Shown: positions 47,119 through 57,591 of the stretch, in pieces | How positions within the stretch are numbered: the first letter of the stretch is position 1 | Layout of the letters: each line of letters starts with the position of its first letter | Origin: an uncultured Clostridia bacterium | Lineage (GTDB): Bacteria; Bacillota; Clostridia; Christensenellales; Borkfalkiaceae | Assembly: GCA_947625095.1 (NCBI GenBank) | Contig: CANQMX010000001.1 | Coordinates: forward strand, 1 to 64,000 | Length of the DNA: 64,000 nt | Direction of reading: 5' to 3' | The notes under the pieces: generated by a model | What the model was told of the DNA's origin: nothing | Database searches by the model: none | The model's input: the letters and a program-made list of their open reading frames with translations, nothing else | Made by a program: the position numbers and the translations under genes

Positions 47119-50100
47119 TCAGGTCGCCGCGGTGAACGTGATGGATTGAACGTAAGTGGCGTTTTTAACAGTTTTTTCAACCGAAATCAGTTTCTCGCCA
47201 GTGCCTGTAATCGTGTATTCCACCGTGTAGAGCTTATAGTCGCCTTCCCCCGCTTGCGTGGTGGCAGTTCCTGCTGCGCACTCCACACCATCCGCCTTGA
47301 CCGTCAGCTTATTGGCATTATGTGTAGCCTCATTCGTAGAAACAAACACAATCGTTACCTTGGTGAACGAGCCAGTCAGCATAATTTTACCTGTGCTTGC
47401 CTTGAATTGAATGACATCGTATGAGCCTTGTTTACTTACCATGACATCCGACGTAACAATGGAATAGCCACTTTGATTTACAGCCTCATGCACGCCATCA
47501 TAGTCGGCATAGGCTTTTCCATCCCCGCTCAGTTTTGTAATGGAGGCCTTTGTCAATTCAAGGTTTCCTGTCCCTGCGGCCAAACGCTGAGCAATCTTAA
47601 CGGTTGCGGTTTCGCTCTTTGTAGCGCTATTCAACGTTGCGGTAATGGTGACATCGACAGTGCTCTCTTGTGCACCATGGGTGACGGTATACTGAGCAAG
47701 CGCCGTAGTGCCAACCTTGAAGTCGAGCGTAACGCCCGTAACGGTGGAAGCGGGTGCTGTAATCGTATCCGTTCCGAAGGGAACCGTAAGCGCATCCAAC
47801 GTCGCCTTTGCCGCCTTAGCCGCTGCCTCGGCCTTCTGGGCATCGGTTCTCGAATCCGTATAGGCCTTGGCAGTGGGATAATCATTGTCTTTCTTGGCCA
47901 TTTCAGCCGTTCCGTTATAATTCTGCAAATAACCGTAAACCGTGATCGCGGATTTTGTAGAAAGGTCATCTGCAAGTAAATGACCCCCCCCCGTGCTATC
48001 GGGTTTCAGATAGTATACGAGAAGCGCATCGTCTTTTGCCGTCGTCGCGGTATCGCCAACATAGACATTCGACCAGTTGCCGAAGCTCGCGCTCCAACTT
48101 CCAGCGTCGACAACATAACCCTTCACATAAACCTGTGTCGTGCTAAAATTGCCACTCGACAACGCCTTGGCAACGACAATCGCTTCGCTCGGCGTGTAAG
48201 GCAACTCCGCAGAACCATCGTTGGGCTTCGCAACCACAAAGATGAAGTTCCTTGTCGCGGTCTTGGCATCGCCGCCTTCGCCAACCGTCACGGAAGCCGT
48301 AAGCGTGTAGTGATACTCTGTTGCGTCTGTCGGAATGTTCTTGATTTGAAGCTTGTTCCCGTCGTTGAGCGCAGCATAGGTGCTCGAGTTATCATCCGTG
48401 CTATTAAGCGACCAGGTGACAACGTGGGCGGCAGTGGCATCGTACGAATTGTATGTGTTCAGCAGGAGGCCGTCGCCATTCGTGGCGGTAATTCTCGCCG
48501 GGATATCTTCGAGGTGATCCACTATCCAATTCGCCTTGGCTTCGTTATCCATCGTGCTGACAGTACCGAATATACCACGGAAGTTGCTACCACCTGTCAG
48601 ATACTTTGTTTCACTTGCGGAGAAGGTGGTAAATGTGCTGTATGTGCCGACATAGTACACTTTCCCCGAAATCTTCGTCCAGGTGAACACTTTAAGCGTA
48701 TCATCCCACGTCCACTTTGCGGTAGATGTAGCCACATAGGTGATCTGGTGGTCATCGTTCAACTCAAGGAACTTGCCATCGTTGGTGTTGCCCGCGCTGT
48801 GAACTTTGATCGTCCAACCATCGGTAGCCTGCGTGAGGACGTACTTCGCCGCCTTAGCGGGATCTTCCGTCGTCGCACCGAAGTTGCCATCTTTGAGACC
48901 CGTCGAATACAGCCACTTGCCGAGGTTGGCCTGGTAGAGACCGTATACATAATCGACGTTTTGTTGAAGAGGAGACGCCTCTTCCAACATAGCGGTGAGC
49001 GCGGCCGCAACCTTGACTTTGAAGTTGACCGTTGCGGGCGTTGCATTTCCGCAGGAAATCGTCGCCACGAAGGTGATATCGGTCGCTTCCCGAGGAAGCG
49101 AAAGCACCTTTGCCTTGTTGCCAACGATCGTGAGCCAAGGATAGTCAGGCGCATTTCTTACCGACCAAGTAATGGTAGTGCCGTGCGTGAGGAAGCTATC
49201 GGAGAGCAACGCGTGCTCGCCTGCATCCGAAATGTCGGAAATCGTCTCGTTGCGAAGAGACTTCTTGACGGTATCTACAAGATCCCGCGCATCGGCATCC
49301 CAATTGTGAATCCTGAAGAAGCTGTAATACGTCTTTTGGTTGAGCGTATAGGTGACTTGGATATCGTAGTTCTTCTCCTGCTTGATCGGCTTAACGGTGA
49401 ACGTGCCGCCATTGATAGAAACGGTGGGACTGCTGACGCTCTTCCCTGCCAAATGGTAGGAGATAGCGACATCGCCGGACGTCGTAGGCATGGTATAGGT
49501 CTGGGTGGCGCTGCCCGTGATGAGCTTATCGGTGAAGTTCTTATCGACCTCTTTCTGCACCGCTGCGACCGCCGTCTTGAGGGTGGAAGCATCCGGATAG
49601 GAAGTGGCTTCCGTAGCGTCTGTCTTGACAATGTCGCTTGCGGTGACGGGCTGGATCTGGAGACCCGTGATGGGATCGCCGCTCGTGTAGCAGCCGAGGA
49701 GACCGGTCACGTTGACGATAGAGCCATCGGGAATGGTATCGTAGAGAGCGAGGATGCCGTTAAGAACCGCGTCGTCCTTGATCACATACTTGGAAAGTCT
49801 CACGGGGATGGTGATCGTTGTATCGCCGACCTTATTCGTCAAGTTGAACAACGTAGAGTCGGTCTTGGTCGCCTTTACGGGACTGCCGTTGTTCTTTACA
49901 TATTCCACTTTCCAGCCGTTGAGTTTTACATAGGTGCTCTCACGCCACAAAGCGGAAGGCACGCGGGAAAGCACATCGACGTCGAAATCGTAGACGTAAT
50001 CGCGAGGGTTGATCGCCTCTTTGCTCGTATCGACCGTGCCCGTGCCTACCTGCTTGCCCGTGGTCTCCCAAAGGCCGCTGTAGCACGTCGTCTTGTTGCC

Positions 50101-50994
50101 CTTGACGGAGACATAAGCGCCCTCTTTGAAGTTTTCGAGATCCGCCTTGCTCTTGAGACCGACCTGGTACATATAGTAGCCGCACTTCGTTTCCTCATCC
50201 ATCATGAAGAAGGTTGCGGTGAGGCCGTAGGTCGCATCCTCCTTCGCTTCCACGATGTACAATACGCGACCGCTGATCTCCACGGGGTAATCCGAGCGGG
50301 AATAGAAACGGAATATACGCTGCAAGCCTTCGAGCTCAGGTGCAACGGAGAGCGCGTAAGGCTGGGTAGCCGTTTGCGCCGTGGTGCTGCCGGTAGGCGT
50401 GTAGCTGAAGGTGGCCTTGAGCTGGACATCCGCAATGTCATCCCCCGGCGTAACGACCGCTTTGGTGCCCGCCTGGTCGATATTGATGAAGTCATGATAT
50501 TCCGTATCCGCAGTCCACGAGATGGTCGCAGTCTTATCCTTGTACTGCGTCGACGTTTCAAGCGTGAAATCCTTGGAAACAGCCGTGCCCTTCTGCGCGA
50601 ATGTGAAGTTATCGATGAACGTATAGACGCTGAGTTCGTCGACGCGGACGGTGAAGTCTTTGGACGCACTGCCCGCCGAAATGGTGAGCTTGACGGGCGT
50701 TACTTCCGCCTGCAACGTGACTTTGGCGTTGTAATTGTTCGCGTCTGTACCCTCTTCGATCGCGATCGCCGCAGTGTTGTCCGACGTCCATGTGACGGAA
50801 ACTGCGTTATCCTTGCCGATCTTTTTGGGCAGAGTAAAGTCTTTTTCGATAAGTTGCTGATCCTGCGGAAGAATGTACATCTTGATCGCATCCGACGCGG
50901 ATACACCGCCACCGCACGCCACAGCGCCGATGAGGCAGGCAACCATCGTTAAGACCATCAACCCAATCAGAGCCAGTCTTTTTTTGCTTCTCAT
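47119..50994 (-). CDS. Giant secreted lipoprotein with Ig-like and OB-fold-like modules
   Basis: Lipobox LIGAVACGGG; repeated VTWSLNS/ISWTAD-type Ig-like units; INVTGLLGCYTSGDPITGLQIQPV and VKGYVVDAGSW..ITVYGYLQNYNG OB-like segments. Confidence 0.7.
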   Translation of the reverse strand: MRSKKRLALIGLMVLTMVACLIGAVACGGGVSASDAIKMYILPQDQQLIEKDFTLPKKIGKDNAVSVTWTSDNTAAIAIEEGTDANNYNAKVTLQAEVTPVKLTISAGSASKDFTVRVDELSVYTFIDNFTFAQKGTAVSKDFTLETSTQYKDKTATISWTADTEYHDFINIDQAGTKAVVTPGDDIADVQLKATFSYTPTGSTTAQTATQPYALSVAPELEGLQRIFRFYSRSDYPVEISGRVLYIVEAKEDATYGLTATFFMMDEETKCGYYMYQVGLKSKADLENFKEGAYVSVKGNKTTCYSGLWETTGKQVGTGTVDTSKEAINPRDYVYDFDVDVLSRVPSALWRESTYVKLNGWKVEYVKNNGSPVKATKTDSTLFNLTNKVGDTTITIPVRLSKYVIKDDAVLNGILALYDTIPDGSIVNVTGLLGCYTSGDPITGLQIQPVTASDIVKTDATEATSYPDASTLKTAVAAVQKEVDKNFTDKLITGSATQTYTMPTTSGDVAISYHLAGKSVSSPTVSINGGTFTVKPIKQEKNYDIQVTYTLNQKTYYSFFRIHNWDADARDLVDTVKKSLRNETISDISDAGEHALLSDSFLTHGTTITWSVRNAPDYPWLTIVGNKAKVLSLPREATDITFVATISCGNATPATVNFKVKVAAALTAMLEEASPLQQNVDYVYGLYQANLGKWLYSTGLKDGNFGATTEDPAKAAKYVLTQATDGWTIKVHSAGNTNDGKFLELNDDHQITYVATSTAKWTWDDTLKVFTWTKISGKVYYVGTYSTFTTFSASETKYLTGGSNFRGIFGTVSTMDNEAKANWIVDHLEDIPARITATNGDGLLLNTYNSYDATAAHVVTWSLNSTDDNSSTYAALNDGNKLQIKNIPTDATEYHYTLTASVTVGEGGDAKTATRNFIFVVAKPNDGSAELPYTPSEAIVVAKALSSGNFSTTQVYVKGYVVDAGSWSASFGNWSNVYVGDTATTAKDDALLVYYLKPDSTGGGHLLADDLSTKSAITVYGYLQNYNGTAEMAKKDNDYPTAKAYTDSRTDAQKAEAAAKAAKATLDALTVPFGTDTITAPASTVTGVTLDFKVGTTALAQYTVTHGAQESTVDVTITATLNSATKSETATVKIAQRLAAGTGNLELTKASITKLSGDGKAYADYDGVHEAVNQSGYSIVTSDVMVSKQGSYDVIQFKASTGKIMLTGSFTKVTIVFVSTNEATHNANKLTVKADGVECAAGTATTQAGEGDYKLYTVEYTITGTGEKLISVEKTVKNATYVQSITFTAAT

Positions 50995-51011
50995 GTCGTT
51001 TCTCCTTATTT

Positions 51012-52286
51012 TTATTTGATATTGATGTTATTGTAGTTCGCGATCGTGAGCACAGTATCGCTCGCCGTGAACTTGTAACAACCGCTGATAGAGAGCGTCG
51101 TCCCCTGCGTTATTGCATTGTTGTAGCCCTGCGGAACGGTCACCTTGAAGGTGAATTCCGCTTCGGGTTCGCCCTCGTCGATCACAGGCGCTGTGCCCGT
51201 GAACGTGAGTGTAGTACCGTCGAGAGACGCAGATGTCACCGAGACGTAGCCATAGCAATTCGACGACTGTTTTGCCGTAAATTGCTTGTTTTCCGCATCG
51301 AAAATCGAATAATAGGAAATTTGCGAGAGCCACGTTCTATCTTCCGTCTTTTTCGCACCGATGCCGCTTTCCAACGTTACGCCCGAAATTTGCCATGCGC
51401 TATCGCGCTCCTGCAAAAAGCCCACAATGTGATAGAGATCACCCACACGCATATTGGAGGCGGAATCATCGGAATATCCGGCAAACAGTTTGAGCGTGTA
51501 CACCGCGCCCGCATCATACTGGGCGATGGTGAGCGTGACCGAACCGCTCGACGATGTGGTGCGATCGGACACATACGCTATGACGCGCACCCGCATACTA
51601 TCCTTGTAGTTCGTGGGATTTTCCTGCAAATCTTTGAGGGAAATATCCTCTATCTTGGTATCGTACAGGGGATCGTCAAGTTTGGAGAATACGCGGAGTT
51701 CTATCCCGCGGGCGAATTTTTCCGCCTTTTGGAAATAGGTATAATACGCCTTCTCCGAACTTTCTTTATTCTTGGAATAGCCGTTCTCCACCAATTCGAG
51801 GTTGAGGCACTTGAAATCGTCCTTCTCCGTCTTGTACCAGACGTAGCACAGAGAACGCTGGCCGACGGAATCCTTATCGGGAACGCCGCCGCTGGCGGAT
51901 TCGAGAACGATCTGCGTTGCCGCGTGCAAGCGTTCGTTGGTGAACTTGCTCGCCGCCTTGCCCCACTTTTCCACGCCGGAGGTGCTTTCAGGCGTGTCCA
52001 CGCCCTGATAGCGCACGGTGATGGTCGACCCGCTCTCCACCAAAGTGAAAGTCGTGGTATCGCCATCGGTCGTATCGCCGATCAGTTGCGCTACACCAAT
52101 GCCGTCGGAACTCACCAGGTTTTTCCCCTCGAAACTCTTTGTGAGCTTGAGGGACTTTGTGATATCGTCGAAGTGTTCGGTGTTATCGGCGATCCCGCGC
52201 CCGCCGCACGCCGTTAAGGCGCAACTTACCGAAAGTACCGCGATAGCACACATTACCAACATTGTTTTGAATGACTTTTTCATCAC
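51012..52286 (-). CDS. Secreted staphylococcal nuclease-like (SNase/TNase) lipoprotein
   Basis: VSCALTACGG lipobox; DGDTTTFTL..ITVRYQGVDTPES..KWGKAASKFTNERL; C-terminal OB-like segment. Confidence 0.82.
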   Translation of the reverse strand: MMKKSFKTMLVMCAIAVLSVSCALTACGGRGIADNTEHFDDITKSLKLTKSFEGKNLVSSDGIGVAQLIGDTTDGDTTTFTLVESGSTITVRYQGVDTPESTSGVEKWGKAASKFTNERLHAATQIVLESASGGVPDKDSVGQRSLCYVWYKTEKDDFKCLNLELVENGYSKNKESSEKAYYTYFQKAEKFARGIELRVFSKLDDPLYDTKIEDISLKDLQENPTNYKDSMRVRVIAYVSDRTTSSSGSVTLTIAQYDAGAVYTLKLFAGYSDDSASNMRVGDLYHIVGFLQERDSAWQISGVTLESGIGAKKTEDRTWLSQISYYSIFDAENKQFTAKQSSNCYGYVSVTSASLDGTTLTFTGTAPVIDEGEPEAEFTFKVTVPQGYNNAITQGTTLSISGCYKFTASDTVLTIANYNNINIK

Positions 52287-52298
52287 TTTAGCCTGAAT

Positions 52299-53774
52299 TT
52301 ACTGTTGGGCTGCCGGATTGCCGCCGCAAGCCTTGACAGCATCCGTAAGTGCTCTCTCGGCAGTCTTTTGTCCGAGCAAGACATACTGCACAACGCTCGT
52401 CATCTGCGCACGCGCCGTTGTAGAGCCGACAAACGCGGGAGAGGTGAAGTAACGATCGGTAAGTTTTTTTGCCGTATTCGCCGCCGCAGCAACGACCTTC
52501 TTCGTAGCGTTGAGGGAGGCGTGCGTATCGGGGTCTTTCCCGGTGAGGAATTCTGCATAATACGCATTCTCGTAGACATCTTCACGCATGGGATTGTAGC
52601 CGCTCGCCATGGCAAATTTCGCCTGGAACTCGACCGCAAGCAATTCCTTGACGAACTGGAAGGTCATGATCTCTTTCTCGCTGGGATTGGTCGCGCCGTT
52701 TCCGCCGCTGAGCATGACAAGGGAAGGCCCTTGGCTGATGCACTCGGCGTGGAGTTCTTCCGTACCGTCATTATCCGCATCACGATAGACGCCGGGGATG
52801 GGAGCAACGCCCGTCGTGAAGAGGTCACCGCCGGATTGGTTGCTCGCGCCGCCAGAAGAGCCGATGCAGAACACAAGACCGCCAGCCTCTGGCCCCTTGA
52901 TGAAGAGTGCACTCGTGTAGCTGCCGTAGATCTGCTGCGTGGTGATGTACTGCTTTGCATAATAGTTATCATCGAACCCGCTGATTGAGGTCAGCCACTC
53001 TATCGCCCCCGGATTATTGAAGAGGAAGTGGTTGCCTTCCGTCGGGCTGGTGTAATTGAAGCCCATCTGCTGTGCCATCGTGATGAACCAGTTGGCTTCG
53101 CTGTCGTAACCGAGAGGCGTGCAGTTCGGCCACTCAGCCTTGGCCTTTGCGCAGATGTCCCAAAGTTCGTCCCACGTTTCGGGGACATCCACTTCAAGGG
53201 TTTCGAGCGCCTTGGGATTATAGTACAGGAGCTCGGTGGATTTTACGAAGGGAAGCGTGATAAGCGCGTCGGCGGGAAGATTGGCCGCTTCGGGAACTGT
53301 ATACATTGACGCTTTTCCTTCTTCGAAGTAACCCGGAATGAACTGCGCGACTTCCTCTTCGGTGAAGCCGATGCGGTCAACCGTGCCCTGTTCCTCGCCT
53401 GCCGTGTAGGAGTAAGATTGCTCACTCACAAGGTACTTATTCATATTCACAACTGTGCCGGATTCAAGGTATTGCGCAACGTGGTCGGCGTAGCAATACG
53501 CAAGGTCGGGTTGCAAACCGGCCGTCAGGTCGGAACGCACCTTACTCAAAACGTCATCATAGCCACCGGGCTGCGTATGTTCAACTGTCCAGCCGGGATA
53601 CTTTTCTTCAAAGTTAGCGATCGCGGTGTCCGTTTCATTGGCAAGCGCATCGCCCTGAGAAGAATAGAAGACGATCGTGTGGTCGTAATCCGTCCCGCTA
53701 CCGCACGCAGCAAACGCGACGCAACCTGTCACCGCGATACAACATGCCAACGCAACTGTTAAAAACTTCTTCAT
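52299..53774 (-). CDS. ABC transporter extracellular solute-binding protein (family 1)
   Basis: Lipobox VAFAACGSG; NFEEKYPGWTVEHTQPGGYDDVLSKV; adjacent permeases. Confidence 0.9.
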   Translation of the reverse strand: MKKFLTVALACCIAVTGCVAFAACGSGTDYDHTIVFYSSQGDALANETDTAIANFEEKYPGWTVEHTQPGGYDDVLSKVRSDLTAGLQPDLAYCYADHVAQYLESGTVVNMNKYLVSEQSYSYTAGEEQGTVDRIGFTEEEVAQFIPGYFEEGKASMYTVPEAANLPADALITLPFVKSTELLYYNPKALETLEVDVPETWDELWDICAKAKAEWPNCTPLGYDSEANWFITMAQQMGFNYTSPTEGNHFLFNNPGAIEWLTSISGFDDNYYAKQYITTQQIYGSYTSALFIKGPEAGGLVFCIGSSGGASNQSGGDLFTTGVAPIPGVYRDADNDGTEELHAECISQGPSLVMLSGGNGATNPSEKEIMTFQFVKELLAVEFQAKFAMASGYNPMREDVYENAYYAEFLTGKDPDTHASLNATKKVVAAAANTAKKLTDRYFTSPAFVGSTTARAQMTSVVQYVLLGQKTAERALTDAVKACGGNPAAQQ

Positions 53775-53849
53775 CTCTTTCTCCTTTTTTTATTTTATCT
53801 CCACCGTACCGTCGGGATACGGAGAAAATCGAACTTTTGTATTGCCTTA

Positions 53850-54971
53850 TTAACCCTTTGTGCCGCTCTTGGATACGCCGCGCATGATGTAACGGCGGCA
53901 GAATATGAACAGGATGAGCAACGGCAAACTAACCATGCAGACCGCCGCCATCTTGAGCGTATCGAGCGACATCGAGTTGCCGTAGATGCCGCCGTACAGC
54001 GTCCAATCCGTTCCCCAAGGGCTGGTCGGCTGCAAACGGTCGACAAAGCCGCCCGTTACCCAGTTGGTGATCATCTGCCAAGGCGCTGTGTTGACGAGGC
54101 GAGGCCAGATATAACTGTTCCATGTACCGATAAAGCGCAGCAGCGTGATGGAGATCAGCGTGGGCGCGGTGAGCGGGATCATGACTTTGAGAAGATAACC
54201 CATATCGCTCAGCCCATCCACCTTTGCCGCTTGATACAGCGAGTTGGGGATCTGCATGAAGTTGTTTCTCAAAAGGTAGATGTAGTACACGCTGACGAGG
54301 AACGGCAAAATCAACACGGTGTAGGAGTTCTTCATTTGAAGCTGGGAAACCGTGATGTAGTTGGAGATCGTGAACAGTTCGCCGGGGATCATCATCGTAG
54401 CGAGCATAAGCCCGAACAACGCGTTTTTGCCCTTGAAGTCCATCCGCGCGAAGGCGTAAGCCGTGATGACGATGACCACCAATCCCAACAGCGTGGACAA
54501 GAGTCCGACGACGAGCGTATTGATGAGGATCTGCTGGAAGGTCGCCCCACCGCGCGCCGTAGATGTCGTCTGATGGAAGATCATCCAATAGTTTTTCCAT
54601 TGGAACGTATGCGGGAAGAATGTGGGCACCGATTCGCGGAATTCCGTTTCCGTTTTGACGGAAGAGATGATCATCCAATAGAACGGAAGGAAGGCGAGCA
54701 CAGCGCAAATTGTAAGAAACAGATAGACAAGCACATTTTTTGTGATGTGCCGCACCCTTTCCATGCGCTTTTCTCTTTCGGCGTCAAAGCCGGAATCGCC
54801 CGCGGAAAGATCCCATACGCCGACTTTTGCCGCCGGCATTTTGCTTTCCCGCACCATGCGGAATAGTTTAACGATAAGGATAATGCTGGCGATGATGCCT
54901 GCGATGACCAAGATGACCATCAAAGCGACCACCCAGCCTCCTGCACCGGAACTTAACAATAAATCAGACAT
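53850..54971 (-). CDS. ABC transporter permease (CUT1-type, MalG-like)
   Basis: EAA-loop region NSLYQAAKVDGLSDMGYLLKVMIPLTAP; multiple TM. Confidence 0.9.
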   Translation of the reverse strand: MSDLLLSSGAGGWVVALMVILVIAGIIASIILIVKLFRMVRESKMPAAKVGVWDLSAGDSGFDAEREKRMERVRHITKNVLVYLFLTICAVLAFLPFYWMIISSVKTETEFRESVPTFFPHTFQWKNYWMIFHQTTSTARGGATFQQILINTLVVGLLSTLLGLVVIVITAYAFARMDFKGKNALFGLMLATMMIPGELFTISNYITVSQLQMKNSYTVLILPFLVSVYYIYLLRNNFMQIPNSLYQAAKVDGLSDMGYLLKVMIPLTAPTLISITLLRFIGTWNSYIWPRLVNTAPWQMITNWVTGGFVDRLQPTSPWGTDWTLYGGIYGNSMSLDTLKMAAVCMVSLPLLILFIFCRRYIMRGVSKSGTKG

Positions 54972-54983
54972 TCTCTCTCCTCC

Positions 54984-56165
54984 TTATCTGTATGTGGTCC
55001 GCTTTTTGGTGATTTTGTTGTTGAAGAACGTGATGATCATGATGATGATGAAGAGGATCAACGAACCCGCAAACGCGTAGCCCGTCTGCCCGAGTTCGAT
55101 GTAGTTGTACAAATACCCGACCATCGTACCCATATCGTAGTCCTGCCCCATCGTATCGCCGAACAGACCGATGATCGCCGAATACTGCTTCATGCCGCCC
55201 ATGATGCCCGTCACCAAGAGGTAACTGATCTGCGGCATGATCATAGGCGCGGTGATCTTCCAGAGCGTCGTCCAACGGCTTGCGCCGTCCACCTTGGCTG
55301 CGTCGTAATACTGCTTGTTGATGGATTGCATCGCGCTGAACAAGATGAGGATCTTGAAGGGCAGCCCCGACCATACTTCGTAGATGATGGCGACGATATA
55401 TTTTGCCCATGGAATACTTAAACTGCCGAGTTGCCAGTGCGGCGATGTGAGCCCTACCCAGTCGATGGGCTTTACGCCGAACCAGCCGAGCACAATATTC
55501 ACAAGACCCACGGTCTCGGTGTTACTTGACGTACCGATGATTTTGAAGAAGGTAGCAAACACGGCGCCCATTGCGAGCGCGTTGGTAAGATACGGCAGGA
55601 AAAGAATGGTTTGATAGGCTTTCTGGATCCGTTTGATGGAATTGAGCGCCACTGCAATGAGGAGCGCAAGGAGCGTGGACAGCGGAACGGATATAAAGGT
55701 GAGGAGCAACGTATTCACGAGGCACTGCACGAAACTCGCGCCGCCCGTGCCCGTATCTCCGTTCAAAACGCGGACAAAGTTATCGACGCCCCAGCCGTTG
55801 AATTTGCCCGTCATATCCGAATAGCCTTGCTTGAAGGAGTTGATGAACGCCGCAATGATGGGATAGAAGGTAAAGACCGCCATCAGAAGGAGCGCGGGCA
55901 AGACGAACAGCCAGCCGCTCTGCGTTTTGAGGCCGCGGCGGAAACGCTCGCCGCGGGAAAGTTGCGGGCCTTCCGCCATGCGCGCCTTTTTCTCCGCACG
56001 TCCCGCCTTGGTGAAGACGTAGAAAAAGTCCTTGATCGCCGTATACTTATCGACGAACCACCCCTTGATGCGGAGACCGCGGTCGACAAAGAACTGCACA
56101 AACTTGTTGTGCTTCTTCGGGGGCGCTCCCGCTATCGCACCGACGTTGGCATTATTCTCTTCCAT
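54984..56165 (-). CDS. ABC transporter permease (CUT1-type, MalF-like)
   Basis: NKQYYDAAKVDGASRWTTLWKITAPMIMP; multiple TM. Confidence 0.9.
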   Translation of the reverse strand: MEENNANVGAIAGAPPKKHNKFVQFFVDRGLRIKGWFVDKYTAIKDFFYVFTKAGRAEKKARMAEGPQLSRGERFRRGLKTQSGWLFVLPALLLMAVFTFYPIIAAFINSFKQGYSDMTGKFNGWGVDNFVRVLNGDTGTGGASFVQCLVNTLLLTFISVPLSTLLALLIAVALNSIKRIQKAYQTILFLPYLTNALAMGAVFATFFKIIGTSSNTETVGLVNIVLGWFGVKPIDWVGLTSPHWQLGSLSIPWAKYIVAIIYEVWSGLPFKILILFSAMQSINKQYYDAAKVDGASRWTTLWKITAPMIMPQISYLLVTGIMGGMKQYSAIIGLFGDTMGQDYDMGTMVGYLYNYIELGQTGYAFAGSLILFIIIMIITFFNNKITKKRTTYR

Positions 56166-57591
56166 TACTCAACCTCTCTCTCGTTTCTGCGTCGTACAAA
56201 GACAGTTTGTTGGGTTTGATGTTGAATTTCAGCGCTCCGAGTTCTGCGGGCAGTTCCGCAGCGCCGCCGATGATGCACTTGACGCCCGGTTTTTCGGAAT
56301 TTGTATGCGCGGCGGCGAGGGTCTTGCTCCCCTCCCCTTCCTCGATACTGTTCACCTGCAGGGTGAGCGCGCCGTTTTCGTCATACACGAACCCGTCGGG
56401 GCAAATGCCGATGTAGACTTCGCGATCCTCAAGCTGCGTATCCGCAACGGCCTCTTCGCCGATGTAGATCTTTCCGCCCTCGATCTTGCCCTTGAACACG
56501 TTGGCGGGGTACTTCACTCTCTCCTCCGTCGCCGCGCTGAACAGGAACAGTTTGTTGGGCTTGACGTTGAATTTCAATTGATTGCTTGCGGGCAATACGA
56601 TGTCGCTATCGATGATGCTACGCACGATGGGCTTTGTGGAACACTCGTGCGAGGCGACCACCGATTTATCTCTGCCCATGACCTCGATGTGATCGACGTT
56701 GAGGGTAAACGCGCCGTTCGCGTCGTAGATGAACCCTTCGGGGCGGATGCCGACGAACACATCCTGATCGTCGTAAGGGGTCTCCCACGGCGCTTCCCCG
56801 ATGGCCTCTTCGCCGATGTAGACCTTGCCGCCCGCGATTTTTCCCTTAAAAATATTAATAGGCGGCGTCCCGAGGAAGTTTGCGACGAACAAATTGTTGG
56901 GATCATCGTAAATATCCTGCGGTGCGCCGACCTGTTGCACGATGCCGAGTTTCATGACGACCATCGTATCACAAATACTCATCGCCTCTTCCTGATCGTG
57001 AGTGACGAATACCGTAGTAATGCCCGTAGTGCGCTGAATACGCTTGATCTCTTCGCGCGTCTGTAAACGCAAGCGGGCGTCGAGGTTGGAGAGAGGCTCG
57101 TCCAATAAGAGAACGTTGGGCATCTTCACGAGAGCGCGCGCAATGGCAACACGCTGCTGCTGGCCGCCGGAGAGCTCGCTGGGCTTGCGCGCCATTAGGT
57201 CTTCGATCTGAACGAGCCGCGCCGCATCCAGTGCGCGGGCGTTCCCCTCTTCCTTCTTGATACGCATATTATCGAGCGGGAAGCGGATATTCTGCTGCAC
57301 CGTCATATGGGGATACAGCGCGTAGTTCTGGAACACCAAACCGACGCCGCGCTTTTCGGCGGCGAGCGTGGTCACATCCTGATCGTCAAACAGAATCTTG
57401 CCCGACGAGGGACTTTCCAGACCGCTCAACATGAAGAGCGTTGTGGACTTGCCGCAACCGGAAGGCCCGAGCAGCCCCACAAGCCCGCCCGAAGGAATCT
57501 CAATGTTCATGTCCTCCACGGCGTGCACGGCTTTCCCGCCTCTGTTGCGGCTGGGGAAGATCTTGGTCAGGTGCTGAATTGATATCCTCAT
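56152..57591 (-). CDS. ABC transporter ATP-binding protein (MalK/MsmK/UgpC-like) with duplicated C-terminal domain
   Basis: LGPSGCGKST, LSGGQQQRVAIARAL, LLDEPLSNLDARLR; two FKGKI-GGK-YIGEEA..VxIxPxGFxYDxNGAxTLxV repeats. Confidence 0.93.
   Translation of the reverse strand: MRISIQHLTKIFPSRNRGGKAVHAVEDMNIEIPSGGLVGLLGPSGCGKSTTLFMLSGLESPSSGKILFDDQDVTTLAAEKRGVGLVFQNYALYPHMTVQQNIRFPLDNMRIKKEEGNARALDAARLVQIEDLMARKPSELSGGQQQRVAIARALVKMPNVLLLDEPLSNLDARLRLQTREEIKRIQRTTGITTVFVTHDQEEAMSICDTMVVMKLGIVQQVGAPQDIYDDPNNLFVANFLGTPPINIFKGKIAGGKVYIGEEAIGEAPWETPYDDQDVFVGIRPEGFIYDANGAFTLNVDHIEVMGRDKSVVASHECSTKPIVRSIIDSDIVLPASNQLKFNVKPNKLFLFSAATEERVKYPANVFKGKIEGGKIYIGEEAVADTQLEDREVYIGICPDGFVYDENGALTLQVNSIEEGEGSKTLAAAHTNSEKPGVKCIIGGAAELPAELGALKFNIKPNKLSLYDAETRERLSNGRE

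Noticed and set aside
47980-50952. 990-aa plus-strand ORF opposite the giant lipoprotein
   Set aside because: Rich in Arg/Gly/Val, no motif; the minus-strand frame has a signal peptide, lipobox and Ig-like repeats.
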